Positions 1 to 8,778 of a stretch of DNA of 64,000 nt are shown here, piece after piece. Both the position numbers and the translations under genes were made by a program. The notes under the pieces are model-generated. The model searched no databases. It had not been told where the DNA came from and saw nothing but the letters and a program-made list of their open reading frames with translations. Numbering within the stretch: the stretch's first letter is position 1; every line of letters begins with the position of its first letter. Origin of the DNA: Streptomyces aquilus (GTDB lineage: Bacteria > Actinomycetota > Actinomycetes > Streptomycetales > Streptomycetaceae); NCBI RefSeq assembly GCF_003955715.1, contig NZ_CP034463.1, positions 930,001 to 994,000 of the forward strand, given 5' to 3'.

Positions 1-753
1 TACGCCCCGATGGACGCCGTGCGGCTGGCCGCCGAGCACCCTGAGCGTGACGTCGTCTTCCTGGCCGTCGGGTTCGAGACGACGGCCCCCGCCAACGCGA
101 CGGCCGTGCTGCACGCGGCCCGCCTCGGCCTGACGAACTTCTCGATGCTGGTCAGCCATGTCCTCGTACCGCCCGCCATGACCGCCCTGCTCGACGATCC
201 CGACTGCGAGGTGCAGGCGTTCCTCGCGGCCGGGCATGTCTGCGCGGTGATGGGCTGGCGGGAGTACGAGCCGATCGCCGCCCGGTACCGGGTGCCGATC
301 GTGGTGACCGGGTTCGAGCCGCTGGATCTGCTGGAGGGCATCCTGCTGGCCGTGCGGCAGCTGGAGTCCGGCCGGTGCGAGGTGGAGAACCAGTACGCGC
401 GCGCCGTGCGGCGGGCCGGGAACACCGAGGCGCAGGATGCCGTGCGCGAGGTCTTCCGGGTCACCGACCGGGCCTGGCGCGGCATCGGCAAGCTGCCCGG
501 CAGCGGGCTCGAACTCACCGAGGAGTACGCGCGGTTCGACGCGGCCCGCCGCTTCGACGTGGGCGGGCTCAGCCCGGTCGAGGACCCGGAATGCATCGCG
601 GGCTCGATCCTCACCGGGGCCCGGCTGCCCACGGACTGCCCCGCGTACGGCACCCGTTGCACCCCCCGCCATCCCCTGGGCGCGCCCATGGTGTCGTCCG
701 AGGGCACCTGTGCCGCCTTCCACGCGGCCGGACGTGTCAGGAGTACGTCATGA
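1..753 (+). CDS. hypD: HypD, [NiFe]-hydrogenase maturation protein (C-terminal part)
   Basis: The reading frame is open from base 1, so the N-terminus lies outside the window; 250 residues are visible. HypD is the iron-sulfur scaffold on which HypC/HypE/HypF assemble the Fe(CN)2CO group of [NiFe] hydrogenases in the cytoplasm. The family's C-terminal cysteine signature is intact: ECIAG, then CPAYGTRC, then [16 protein letters not shown], supplying the 4Fe-4S and catalytic cysteines. The stop overlaps the hypE start (ATGA), so the two are translationally coupled. The other hyp and hydrogenase structural genes are presumably to the left. The family call is secure. Confidence 0.95.
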   Translation, partial: YAPMDAVRLAAEHPERDVVFLAVGFETTAPANATAVLHAARLGLTNFSMLVSHVLVPPAMTALLDDPDCEVQAFLAAGHVCAVMGWREYEPIAARYRVPIVVTGFEPLDLLEGILLAVRQLESGRCEVENQYARAVRRAGNTEAQDAVREVFRVTDRAWRGIGKLPGSGLELTEEYARFDAARRFDVGGLSPVEDPECIAGSILTGARLPTDCPAYGTRCTPRHPLGAPMVSSEGTCAAFHAAGRVRSTS

Positions 754-1784
754 CCATCGAGTGCCCCACCCCCCGTCACGAGGACGAGGTCGTGCTGCTC
801 GGCCACGGCGCCGGGGGACGCCTCACCGCGGAGCTGCTGGACCGGCTGATCCTGCCGTCCTTGAACGGCGAGCCCGGTCCGCTGGAGGACGCGGCGCTGC
901 TGCCCGGCTACCGGGAACTGGTGATCAGCACGGACAGTTTCGTCGTCAGTCCGCTGTTCTTCCCCGGCGGGGACATCGGTTCCCTCGCCGTGCACGGGAC
1001 CGTCAACGACCTCGCGATGCGGGGTGCGTGGCCGATCGCGCTGTCCGTGTCCCTCATCGTCGAGGAGGGGCTGGCGCTGGCCGAACTGCGGGCCGTCATG
1101 GAGTCGTTGGGAAAGGCCGCGCAGGAGGCCGGGGTGCCGGTCGTCACCGGGGACACCAAGGTGGTGGGGCGGGGCGCGGCCGACCGGCTGTTCGTCAACA
1201 CCACCGGCGTCGGACAGCGGCACGGTTCGCTGCACCCGTCCGCGGCCCTCGCCCGGCCCGGCGACGCGGTGCTGCTGTCCGGGCCGATCGGGCTGCACGG
1301 CACGACCGTGCTGAGCACCCGGGAAGGCCTCGGATTCGAGGGTGACATCGCCTCGGACAGCCGGCCCCTGCACCGCCTCGTGCGGGCGCTCACCCCCTAC
1401 GGCCCCGACGTCCACGTCCTGCGCGATCCGACGCGAGGCGGCCTGGCCGCTGCCCTGAACGAGATCGCTCGCGACTCCGCCGTCACCGTCGAGATCGAGG
1501 AGAGCGCGGTGCCGGTTCCGGAGGCGGTGGCCGCCGCCTGCGACCTGCTCGGCCTCGATCCGCTGATCGTCGCCAACGAGGGCTGCCTGGTCGCCTTCGT
1601 CACCGCGGACGCGGCCGACGACGTCCTCGCCGCGATGCGATCGCTGCCGGAGGGGGCCCAGGCGGTGCGGATCGGCGAGGTGGCGGCGCGGGAGCCGCGA
1701 GGGCGGGTGGTGCTGCGGACGCTGGTGGGGGCGCGGCGGATCGTGGAGATGCCGCTGGGGGAGCAACTGCCGCGGATCTGCTGA
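750..1784 (+). CDS. hypE: HypE, carbamoyl-dehydrating hydrogenase maturation protein
   Basis: This 344-residue protein is of the AIR synthase (PurM)-like fold. HypE dehydrates the thiocarbamate on its C-terminal cysteine to thiocyanate and donates cyanide to the HypC-HypD complex. The N-terminus has the glycine-rich GHGAGGRL motif, GDTKVV and PTRGG motifs follow, and the protein ends LPRIC with the essential C-terminal Cys. The start ATG overlaps the hypD stop by four bases. Length and ends match intact HypE, so it is probably functional. It is likely the last gene of its operon; a short tandem repeat and a gene on the opposite strand follow. Confidence 0.96.
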   Translation: MTIECPTPRHEDEVVLLGHGAGGRLTAELLDRLILPSLNGEPGPLEDAALLPGYRELVISTDSFVVSPLFFPGGDIGSLAVHGTVNDLAMRGAWPIALSVSLIVEEGLALAELRAVMESLGKAAQEAGVPVVTGDTKVVGRGAADRLFVNTTGVGQRHGSLHPSAALARPGDAVLLSGPIGLHGTTVLSTREGLGFEGDIASDSRPLHRLVRALTPYGPDVHVLRDPTRGGLAAALNEIARDSAVTVEIEESAVPVPEAVAAACDLLGLDPLIVANEGCLVAFVTADAADDVLAAMRSLPEGAQAVRIGEVAAREPRGRVVLRTLVGARRIVEMPLGEQLPRIC

Positions 1785-1850
1785 GGGGTCGGTGACTGCC
1801 GCGGGTCGACGGATCTGTTGAGGGGCGGTGACCTGCCGCGGGTCAACCGG
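1766..1850. repeat. imperfect short tandem repeat at the end of hypE
   Basis: Three degenerate copies of a unit beginning ACTGCCGCGG: 1766-1794, 1795-1830 and a truncated copy at 1831-1850. The shared core is GCCGCGG, then GATCTG, TGAGGGG and CGGTGA. The first copy contains the end and stop of hypE and the last runs into the convergent gene's stop, so a local duplication of the hypE 3' end seems likely. Confidence 0.6.
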
Positions 1851-2433
1851 TCTTGTGACCCCACTGCGGGCCGACCTTCGCCCACTCCGAGTCCCACTGC
1901 GCCATGCGCCGCCGGTCCACACGCTCGTGGAGGACCCAGCCCAGGGGCAGGGCGACCACGCACACGAACACCGCGGTCGCGGCCCCCAGTACGACGCCCT
2001 GGAGCTCGGCCTCTTCGTCGCTCACCGGCGCAGGGGCGAGGTTGCCGTGCCGGTCCAGCCATATCCGGGTCACGCTGCCGGCCTTGATGCCGGGCTCGAC
2101 CCGGGCCAGCCCCGTACGGGACGATCCGTCGGCAGCCGTCCAGCGCACCTTGGCCCAGGCGTAGTCGTCCGAAGAGGTTGCCTTGACGGCCTCGTCGGAG
2201 GCGTCCTGGGTGAGCACGGCCGAGACGGGGTGGCGCTGCGCCCGCCGGTCGTCGAGGCTCTGCTCCACCCCGTGGGCGGTCACCATGCCGACGACGGCTC
2301 CCCCCGCGGCGGCCAAGCACCACAGCCCGAGCAGCAGCCAAGCCTCGACCACGTCGGTGCGGCGCCTGAGCGGGTTGGACCGCCACCGCCACAGCCGTAC
2401 CTTCCGCGCCTTCCTGTGAACCGTGCGTGTCAT
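1843..2433 (-). CDS. Rv1733c-like two-transmembrane protein
   Basis: A 196-residue membrane protein. A basic N-terminus (RKARKVRLWRWRSNPLRRR) precedes a membrane segment at about 30-52, an extracytoplasmic middle of about 90 residues, and a second membrane segment at about 148-170 with a basic tail. This layout, including the RSNPLRRRTDVVEAW start, matches the Rv1733c family. The Mycobacterium tuberculosis member is a DosR-regulon protein of unknown biochemical role. It sits downstream of an Acg-type nitroreductase on the same strand, with a dormancy-type box (2547-2562) in the gap. Family call from N-terminal motif and topology; function unknown. Confidence 0.7.
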   Translation of the reverse strand: MTRTVHRKARKVRLWRWRSNPLRRRTDVVEAWLLLGLWCLAAAGGAVVGMVTAHGVEQSLDDRRAQRHPVSAVLTQDASDEAVKATSSDDYAWAKVRWTAADGSSRTGLARVEPGIKAGSVTRIWLDRHGNLAPAPVSDEEAELQGVVLGAATAVFVCVVALPLGWVLHERVDRRRMAQWDSEWAKVGPQWGHKTG

Positions 2434-2546
2434 CGTCCGACACCTCCTGGCGGGCGAGCCGCAGCCCGAAAGCCGCTCCTACCGCCAATGTCCCGGGTCG
2501 GCGCCGGGCGGGGCAGGGGCCGATGGGGTGTCCGCCAGGGACCTCC

Positions 2547-2562
2547 GGGTCCGTTCGGCACC
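2547..2562. promoter_or_regulatory. DevR/OsdR-like box upstream of the Rv1733c-like gene
   Basis: GGGTCCGTTCGGCACC fits the window-wide palindrome GGGRCCGNNCGGYCCC with two deviations. It lies 114 bp upstream of the minus-strand start at 2433. Confidence 0.45.
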
Positions 2563-2575
2563 CGACCGGCCCGGT

Positions 2576-3628
2576 TCACGACGCGGGTGCGGAGACGGTC
2601 GCCACCGGGCCGGATCGGCTCGCGTGCAGCACGGTGGCAGCGGGTCGGCGCGGTGAGGCCGAGACCTGCGTGGTGTGTCCCAGGCGCAGGATCATCTGCG
2701 GAAACCGGTCTCCGGTGAGGCGTGCCTGCAACTCCGGACGCAACTCCGGCAGTTCGAGCGGCTGGGTGTGGAAAGCCGCCGTGACATCGTGGCTCGCGGC
2801 GTACAGCAGGACCCGCTGCAGGGCCTGGCCGGCCCGCAGCCAGTCCAGCCGGGTGTCGTGCGGGGTGCTCAGCACCACGACGGTGCCCGTCCGGGCCGTC
2901 CATCGCCGGGCCCGGCCCTCGCACTGCCCGACCAGGCCCGTGTAGTCCCGCCCGGCGAGCAGCGAACCGTCCGGCGGGAGGCGGCACGCGTCGGGGGACA
3001 CCCGCTCCCACCAGTCCCGCCGGGCGTGCCCGGACCAGCCGGAGACCTCCGAGGCATGACCGGGGTCGGCGCGGTGCACGGACTCCGCCGCCCGCACCCA
3101 TTGCGCCAGCATGCGCAGCTTCTCCGGATTGTCGACCGTGTGCAGCAGCGCGCCTTCCGCGCGGGCCTGGTCGCGCAGCTCCTCCATCAGCGACCACGAC
3201 ACGGGTGTGGGTGCGAACAGCCCCCGGTGCGTGTGCCGGCGGGACAGCGCGCGCTCCATCTCCTTCGCCCGAGTGGTGGCCACGGCGTGCGCGCCCCAGG
3301 CCACATGGGCCAAGAACGCCGGCTGCGCGGGTACCGGAAGCGGCGTCACGACGGGGCGGAAGCCAAGGTTCCGCACGGCGACCCGCACATTGAAGAGGGC
3401 CGCCCCGCAGCTGATCACCAGCTCCCGGCCGGCCGGGTCGGTCAGGGGAAGCCGCCGCCCGCCGTCGGCGTGCACCTCGAACCCGTGGTCGCGCCCCTCG
3501 TCCACGAAGAACCAGGGCTGGGTGTTGTGGAGCGAGGGCGCCCGGGTGGCAGCGCGGGCGAGATGGAAGGCCGCCCGGCCGAGGAGGGCGTGCTCCGGGG
3601 GTGCGGAGGCTTCGTACGTCAGGGACAT
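2576..3628 (-). CDS. Acg-family nitroreductase-like protein
   Basis: 350 residues. The N-terminal APSLHNTQPWFF motif is the flavin-binding signature of the Acg/Rv3131 subgroup of the nitroreductase superfamily. A C-terminal segment (about 250-290) has the subgroup's DWLRAGQALQRVLL helix, and the end shows RLGH. Acg-type proteins are DosR-regulated in M. tuberculosis and have been proposed to sequester flavin; a true reductase activity should not be assumed. The start at 3628 has an upstream GGGTGG ribosome site. It may be co-transcribed from the USP gene 156 bp upstream. It is the first of three paralogues here. Confidence 0.85.
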   Translation of the reverse strand: MSLTYEASAPPEHALLGRAAFHLARAATRAPSLHNTQPWFFVDEGRDHGFEVHADGGRRLPLTDPAGRELVISCGAALFNVRVAVRNLGFRPVVTPLPVPAQPAFLAHVAWGAHAVATTRAKEMERALSRRHTHRGLFAPTPVSWSLMEELRDQARAEGALLHTVDNPEKLRMLAQWVRAAESVHRADPGHASEVSGWSGHARRDWWERVSPDACRLPPDGSLLAGRDYTGLVGQCEGRARRWTARTGTVVVLSTPHDTRLDWLRAGQALQRVLLYAASHDVTAAFHTQPLELPELRPELQARLTGDRFPQMILRLGHTTQVSASPRRPAATVLHASRSGPVATVSAPAS

Positions 3629-3669
3629 GGTGTGCCACCCTTCGGATGCCGTCCGCCTCCGGTGGCCCG

Positions 3670-3698
3670 GTCGAGGGGCCCGGCGCCTGACCCTCGAC
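3670..3698. terminator. inverted repeat between the USP and nitroreductase genes
   Basis: GTCGAGGG (3670-3677) pairs perfectly with CCCTCGAC (3691-3698) around a 13-base loop. It could be a weak terminator or processing stem. An 18-bp perfect palindrome, CGCGGTCCGCGGACCGCG (3767-3784), immediately follows the USP stop and is a second candidate. Confidence 0.35.
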
Positions 3699-3784
3699 GC
3701 CTTGTGGAGACGTTCCTCGACAAGTCGGTGCGCACGGCGAGGCGTACGACTGCTGTCTGCGTTCGCCGCGGTCCGCGGACCGCG

Positions 3785-4690
3785 TCATGGGTGCGGGACG
3801 ACGGCGACGGGGGCCGCGGAGTGATGCAGGACGGCATGTGTGACGGGGCCGATGTGCGCGCCGAACGGAGAGCGGCGGATGCGCCGGCCGACGACGACCA
3901 GGGACGCGTCACGGGAGGCGTCCATCAGGAAGTTGCCGGCCCGGCCCCAGTGTGACTCCTCGACGACCTCGACGGTGGGGTATTTCCGTCGCCACGGGAG
4001 CACGGTCTCGGTCAGGGCCTTGGCCTGCTGTGTGCTCAGCTCGCCGTGGTACTCCAGGTCCGCGGGGAGCCGGTAGGCGTAGTAGGGCGGCGGGTTCCAG
4101 CCGTGGACGACCCGCAGGGAGGTCTGCCGTCGGGCCGCGGCGTCGAAGGCGAACCCGATGACCGCCTCGTCGGGGCTGTCGGTGTCGAGTCCGAGCACGA
4201 CGGGCCGGTACGGCGTCGTCACGGACGGCATGCCCGTCGGGTCGCTCGTGTGCTCGTCGGCCGCCTGTTCGCCGGCCCGGACGAGGACGACGGGACACTC
4301 GGCGTGGGCGACGACCGCAAGGCCGACGGATCCGATCATGAAGCCGCCGATGCCGCTGAGGCCACGGGATCCGAGGGCGAGGAGATCTGCCTCCTCGGCC
4401 AGGCCGGGGAGGACTTCGTAGGCACGGCCGACGATCTGCTCCGTGGTGACGTCGACACCGGGGTGTCGCGCGCGCAGGCCTGCCGCGGCCTCGCGAGGAA
4501 TCCGTTCGACCCAGTGCTGGAAGGACTCCGCCCCCGGCGTCGGGGACTCCGCCATGGCCTCGGGCACCCCCTCCCACACATGGACCAGCCGCAAGGGTGA
4601 CCCACGCAGCCGCGCCTCCCTCGCCGCCCAGTCGGCGGCGGCCCGGCTCTCCGACGAGCCGTCAAGGCCCACGATCAGGGTGCGGGGCAT
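3785..4690 (-). CDS. universal stress protein, two UspA domains
   Basis: 301 residues made of two tandem UspA domains (about 1-145 and 155-300). The first opens with LIVGLDGSSESRAAADWAA and carries the nucleotide-binding pattern GSRGLSGIGGFMIGSVG. The second carries the degenerate GRRIRRSPFGAHIGPVTH, as in many tandem USPs. The start at 4690 is set by a GGAGGTGGAGATC ribosome site and removes a spurious upstream extension. It is closely similar to the USP at 54733-55638, including the HxxxVLHHSAAPVAVVPHP type of ending. Two dormancy-type boxes lie 63-98 bp upstream. USPs bind ATP and act in persistence; the specific role is unknown. Confidence 0.92.
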   Translation of the reverse strand: MPRTLIVGLDGSSESRAAADWAAREARLRGSPLRLVHVWEGVPEAMAESPTPGAESFQHWVERIPREAAAGLRARHPGVDVTTEQIVGRAYEVLPGLAEEADLLALGSRGLSGIGGFMIGSVGLAVVAHAECPVVLVRAGEQAADEHTSDPTGMPSVTTPYRPVVLGLDTDSPDEAVIGFAFDAAARRQTSLRVVHGWNPPPYYAYRLPADLEYHGELSTQQAKALTETVLPWRRKYPTVEVVEESHWGRAGNFLMDASRDASLVVVGRRIRRSPFGAHIGPVTHAVLHHSAAPVAVVPHP

Positions 4691-4752
4691 GATCTCCACC
4701 TCCCCATTCGGTCTGATGACTCCAGCGTCGCGGTCGCGGCATTCGGGGTGCA

Positions 4753-4788
4753 GGGGCCGCTCGTCCCCGAGCCGGGCCGACCGGCCCC
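4753..4788. promoter_or_regulatory. paired DevR/OsdR-like boxes upstream of USP
   Basis: GGGGCCGCTCGTCCCC (4753-4768) and CGGGCCGACCGGCCCC (4773-4788) are offset by 20 bp, about two helical turns. The rest of the 4691-5034 divergent gap holds only a third box (4932-4947) and no gene. Confidence 0.62.
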
Positions 4789-4931
4789 ACCGGGTCGGCG
4801 GAGCGGCGCAGACTTCGGTGCCGAAGCGATGAGACCGTCCTTCCAGGCACACCGCGGCACCGGGAGCGTCCTCGACGCGATCGTGCGGCACGGCCGGAGG
4901 GCGGACCTTCGCGGGCCGTCCGGTGCCTCTC

Positions 4932-4947
4932 GGGGCCGTACGGCCCC
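4932..4947. promoter_or_regulatory. DevR/OsdR-like box upstream of nitroreductase
   Basis: GGGGCCGTACGGCCCC is a perfect 16-bp palindrome, 88 bp before the plus-strand nitroreductase start at 5035. It is one of the two best copies in the window. Confidence 0.68.
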
Positions 4948-5034
4948 TGCACGGTCCCGTGCGGGAGCAGCACACTGGGCAGCGTCCGCAGCGAGCTCCG
5001 AGGGCTCCGGCCCACGGGGCGGGGAGGAGTTCCG

Positions 5035-6030
5035 ATGCCGACCGCAGCCCTCGCTCCGCCGCCGCTGGAGACGCTGATCTCCGCCGCCGCGGCCGCGCCG
5101 TCGATTCACAACACTCAGCCCTGGCGGTTCCGGCTCGATCCGGACACCGCGACACTGGAGGTCCGGGCCGTGGCGGACCGTGCCCTGCGCCAGATCGATC
5201 CGACGGGCCGTGCCCTGCATGTCTCGGTCGGCTGCGCGGTCCTCAACCTCCGGGTGGCGGTGGCCCACTTCGGGCGGGAACCGGTGACACGCCTGCTGCC
5301 CAGGCCCGAGGAGCCGGATCTGCTGGCGGCCGTACGGCTCGGCGGCCGTGTGCGCAGCGGGACGGCTCACCAGCTGTACACAGCCCTGTGGCACCGGCAC
5401 AGCAGCCGGTTCCCGTTCTCCGACCTGCCGCTGCCCACGTCGGTGCTGACCGAACTCGCCGAAGCCGCACACAGCGAGGGCGCGCAGCTGAGCCGCCCCG
5501 GTCCTGGCGAGACCGAGCGGTTGCTGCGGCTCACCCGGGATGCGGAACGGCGCACCACGGTGGACGCCGACAGGGCCGCTGAGAGCCGTCGCTGGGTGCA
5601 TGAACCGACCGAGGCGTCCCTGGGGATACCGCCGGAGGCGCTGGGCCCGCAGGACATCCTGGAGCGTATGCCCATGCGGGACTTCGGCGCCCACCGGCAC
5701 CCGTCCGTCCTGTCCGGCCGCCCTTTCGAGCAACGGCCGGCGATCGTCGTACTGTCGACCGCGCACGACCGCAGGACCGACTGGCTGCGTGCCGGACAGG
5801 CCCTCGAACGGGTTCTGCTGGTCGCCACCGCCCACGGGGTCCGGGCGTCCTTGCTGCACCAGGCGTTGGAGTGGCCGGATCTGCGCGAGCAGTCCGCATC
5901 GACGGCGGACGACCGCAGGGCCCACGCCCAGATGGTGATCCGCCTCGGCTACGGCCCCGAGGGCCCGGCCACGCCGCGGCGTTCGGCGCGGCAGATGGTG
6001 GACGAGGGGGCGCTGTCCGTGCACCGGTGA
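5035..6030 (+). CDS. Acg-family nitroreductase-like protein
   Basis: 331 residues with the same signature as its paralogues: APSIHNTQPWRF near residue 22, TDWLRAGQALERVLL near 242, and a C-terminal MVIRLGYGPEGPATPRR. The start is supported by GGGGAGGAGTTCCG. It is divergently placed from the USP gene, with the best box of the region between them. Function is as for the other Acg-type proteins: flavin binding is expected and the substrate is unknown. It is convergent with the third paralogue, whose stop is 54 bp away. Confidence 0.87.
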   Translation: MPTAALAPPPLETLISAAAAAPSIHNTQPWRFRLDPDTATLEVRAVADRALRQIDPTGRALHVSVGCAVLNLRVAVAHFGREPVTRLLPRPEEPDLLAAVRLGGRVRSGTAHQLYTALWHRHSSRFPFSDLPLPTSVLTELAEAAHSEGAQLSRPGPGETERLLRLTRDAERRTTVDADRAAESRRWVHEPTEASLGIPPEALGPQDILERMPMRDFGAHRHPSVLSGRPFEQRPAIVVLSTAHDRRTDWLRAGQALERVLLVATAHGVRASLLHQALEWPDLREQSASTADDRRAHAQMVIRLGYGPEGPATPRRSARQMVDEGALSVHR

Positions 6031-6084
6031 GGTGCGACGCGCCGCACCCCGGTCTCCCCAGCAGCTCCTCAGCCGCTTCTCGGC

Positions 6085-7080
6085 TCAGCTGACATCCAGG
6101 ACGTCCCGCACCGGACGGCGGGGTGTGGCCGGGCCCCACGGACCGTAGCCGAGGCGCAACACCATCTGGACATGTCCCCGGCCCGTCACCGGATCGCGGG
6201 CGAGCGTGCGCAGGTCGGCGCTCTCCAGCGGATGCGAGGTGAGCGAACCGGCCAGGCCTGCCGACGTGGCCTCCAGCAGGACCCGTTCGAGGGCCTGCCC
6301 GGCACGCAGCCAGTCGACCGGCGTGTCCGCCCGCGTGGACAGCAGCGCCAGGTGCGGACTGCTCTCGAACGAGGTGGTGCCGCGGTCGGCCACCGGTCGC
6401 CGGCCGGCGAAGTCACGCAACGGTGCCCGGCCGTCCCGCTGATGCGGCCCGAAGGCGTACTCGGGAACGCCGTCGCGGGCGATGTCGGCCTCCGGACCGA
6501 GCCGGGTCCACCGGTCCAGGTCCTCCCGGCTTGCCGGGTCGAGGGCGTCGCGGCTCTCGGCGTCACGGACCAGTTCCAGAACGGTCTCGACATGCCAGGG
6601 CCCCGCGAACAGCAGCTCGGCCCCCTCCTGGGCGGCTGCCGCCCGGAGCGTCTCCCGCGTGTCCTCGGGAACGTCCTTCTCCTCGAAGGGGTAGCGGCTG
6701 GTGTGCCGTTCCCGGATCGCCGCATACAGCCGCTCCAGGTCGTCCTCCCCCGGTCCGGTCCCGGTGGCATCGGCCAGGTGGACGGCGGCCAGCGACTGCG
6801 GGTCGTCCGCATCCGGCAGCAACCGGACCCGCGGGGACAGGCCGGCGTGCACGGCGGCGACGCGCAGGTTGAACAACGCCGCCCCGCAGCCGATGTGCAG
6901 CGCCCGGTTGCCGGGGTCGGAGCGGGGCATGGCCCTGCCCAGGTCGGCCCTCAGCAGCAGGAGGCGTTCGCCGGTCACGAAGCGGAACCTCCAGGGCTGG
7001 GCGTTGTGCATCGACGGCGCGGTCGTCGCGTCGGCGATCAGCGAGGTCACTGTCCTCGTGTCCAGCTTCCGCATGGTCAT
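6085..7080 (-). CDS. Acg-family nitroreductase-like protein
   Basis: 331 residues. APSMHNAQPWRF (about residue 20), VDWLRAGQALERVLLEAT and MVLRLGYGPWGPATPRRP match the Acg subgroup. I chose ATG 7080 (MTMRKLDTR) because GAGGTGGCG lies just upstream; an upstream in-frame start at 7182 would overlap the next gene. It lies 98 bp downstream of the CBS/BON gene on the same strand and is likely transcribed with it. The intergenic gap has only a weak box-like palindrome (7132-7147). Confidence 0.87.
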   Translation of the reverse strand: MTMRKLDTRTVTSLIADATTAPSMHNAQPWRFRFVTGERLLLLRADLGRAMPRSDPGNRALHIGCGAALFNLRVAAVHAGLSPRVRLLPDADDPQSLAAVHLADATGTGPGEDDLERLYAAIRERHTSRYPFEEKDVPEDTRETLRAAAAQEGAELLFAGPWHVETVLELVRDAESRDALDPASREDLDRWTRLGPEADIARDGVPEYAFGPHQRDGRAPLRDFAGRRPVADRGTTSFESSPHLALLSTRADTPVDWLRAGQALERVLLEATSAGLAGSLTSHPLESADLRTLARDPVTGRGHVQMVLRLGYGPWGPATPRRPVRDVLDVS

Positions 7081-7178
7081 CGCCACCTCTTCGGCCCCGG
7101 CGCGATCACGCACGGGCCTCAACGGGATCGCCCGGCCGAGCGGGCCGGGCCGTTCCTGGTCCCACCGCAGTGGGCTGC

Positions 7179-8048
7179 TCACGCGGTCGCGACGAGGTGG
7201 TCCTCCACCTCGACCACGTCCGCGATCTGGGCGACGGCTCCGATCAGTTGCGGGATCCGCGCCGCGTTCAGCGAACCGGCCAGGGTCACCGTGCCGTTCT
7301 CGACCTCGACGTGGACAGCGGCCGCGTCCAGGCCGAATCCGCCCTCGATCACGCGGGCGACCACCTCGGCCCGGATCGCCGCGTCGTCCCGGACGAGAGC
7401 CTGCAACAGCTCACTGCGGCTGACGACGCCCACCAGCCGGCCCTGGTAGTCCGTGACGAACAGCTGCCTGATCCGCGAGTGGGCGGCCGTGCGCGCCGCT
7501 TCCACCACCAGGGTCCCGGGTTGCACGGTGAGCGCCGGCGCGGTCATCAACGTGGCCGCCGTCTCGTCCCCGCCCCCGTGCGAGCAGCGGTGCAGCAGGC
7601 CGGCGAGCGCACCCGGGCGCTCGGCTGCGGCGAGAGAGGCCGCCTTCGCGAGCAGGTCGGACTCGGCGATCACACCGATCACGTGCCGCTCGCCATCGAC
7701 CACGGGCGCGGCACCGGTCTGCCGCCTGGCCAGCATCCGGGCGATGTCCAGGAACGAGGTGTCGGCACGGATGCCGGTGACCGGCCGCTTCATGATGTCG
7801 CGCACCTGCAGATCCGTCACGGGGACGGAACCGTGTCCCGCGCGACCTGCCCTCCTGATGTGTGCCGGCCCGGCGGATGCTGTCGCGTCCTTCGTGGCGG
7901 CCCGTGCCGAGTGGGAGGCCATGGCCTGGAGGTAGCGCACCATCAGGTCGGCGCGATGGCCTTCGGCCGCCCTCGTGGCCCGGGTGGGCACCTCTCGCCG
8001 GGCTTCGACCGACGCGCTCCGGCGTTCCCGTGTCTCTCGTTCGTCCAT
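7179..8048 (-). CDS. CBS-domain pair plus BON domain protein
   Basis: 289 residues. An N-terminal region contains DLMVRYLQAMAS (about 35-46). Two CBS domains follow: VRDIMKRPVTGIRADTSFLD with GVIAESDLL, then TAPALTVQPGT with VGVVSRSELLQALVRDD. The C-terminus is a BON domain (AVHVEVENGTVTLAGSL). CBS pairs sense adenine nucleotides and BON domains are thought to bind membranes or ligands; no enzyme domain is attached. GGGAGGCTGCC precedes ATG 8048. It is a paralogue of 17306-18172, and the two flank the ATPase block in opposite orientation. Confidence 0.9.
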   Translation of the reverse strand: MDERETRERRSASVEARREVPTRATRAAEGHRADLMVRYLQAMASHSARAATKDATASAGPAHIRRAGRAGHGSVPVTDLQVRDIMKRPVTGIRADTSFLDIARMLARRQTGAAPVVDGERHVIGVIAESDLLAKAASLAAAERPGALAGLLHRCSHGGGDETAATLMTAPALTVQPGTLVVEAARTAAHSRIRQLFVTDYQGRLVGVVSRSELLQALVRDDAAIRAEVVARVIEGGFGLDAAAVHVEVENGTVTLAGSLNAARIPQLIGAVAQIADVVEVEDHLVATA

Positions 8049-8095
8049 GGCAGCCTCCCAGGGCGTGCGAGGGCTGGATGCTTCATCTCCACGGT

Positions 8096-8135
8096 CGCTC
8101 CGTACGGCCCGATCCTGGCAGGGCCGTACGGCCCC
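8096..8135. promoter_or_regulatory. DevR/OsdR-like boxes upstream of CBS/BON gene
   Basis: AGGGCCGTACGGCCCC (8120-8135) is a near-perfect copy; CGCTCCGTACGGCCCG (8096-8111) has one good half. Both are 48-87 bp upstream of the minus-strand start at 8048. Confidence 0.62.
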
Positions 8136-8778
8136 CTCTCCCGGGACGGGCAGCCCTCTGTGGGCAGAAGCGGCAGATCACCGGCGTGAGAATCATCAGA
8201 CCGGACCCCGTCATCCGGCTGTCCGGGCATGACCGGGCTTCGCGACCGTCTCGCCCGTTTCCGGTCCACCGGCGTGCCCGGACCTGAGGTGGGCGGCGCC
8301 CGGCGAGGTGCTCCTGGACCTCGTACCGACTGGACCGACGGGCCCGACCAGCACGCCGGAGGGGTGAGTCCTGACGGACGGCCGCTCACCTCGCGCGCCT
8401 GCGGAACAGATGCCCGGCTGCCGGGCACGGCCGTACAGCCGGGCGCCGACCAGGTCCGAGGCAGGCATTCCGGTGATCTCCGCGACGCGGTGGGACGGGT
8501 AGTCGTCCAGCAGGCCGGCGGCCCGCTCGCGCAGGAACTCCTCGTCGGCCAGGCCGCCGGCGGTGGCGCGGCTGCCGGACGGCGAGCACGTCGAACGTCG
8601 CGGTGCCGGCGTCGTCACCGGCCGGTTCCGACGCCACCGACCGCGTCCTCGTGCTCGGGATCAGCGCCGGAACGCTCAAGGCTTGCCGAATGCCGCAGGC
8701 GTTCCCATGGCGGACGGCCCTGTGCTGCCGCAGGCTGGAGTGGGAGCAGCCTTCGGATCTGCGCGAGAGAAGGACAGC
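8136..8778. other. gene-poor region between CBS/BON and USP genes
   Basis: No convincing intact gene. One box-like site, TGGACCGACGGGCCCG, is at 8331-8346. On the minus strand, short stretches at about 8420-8660 look protein-like (for example LADEEFLRERAAGLLDDYPS and GTATFDVLAVRQP) but are split between two frames, so a decayed gene is possible. I could not name it. Confidence 0.4.

Noticed and set aside
3767..3784. Perfect 18-bp palindrome CGCGGTCCGCGGACCGCG as a dormancy-type box
   Set aside because: Spacing and half-sites do not fit GGGRCC-N4-GGYCCC; it lies at the USP stop and is more likely a terminator stem.
7132..7147. CCGGCCGAGCGGGCCG as a box upstream of the third nitroreductase
   Set aside because: The outer GGG/CCC bases are missing; the gene can be read through from the CBS/BON promoter.
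8211..8618. Minus-strand 135-codon frame as a gene
   Set aside because: No ribosome site, protein-like segments split between frames and a box-like site inside; at most a remnant.
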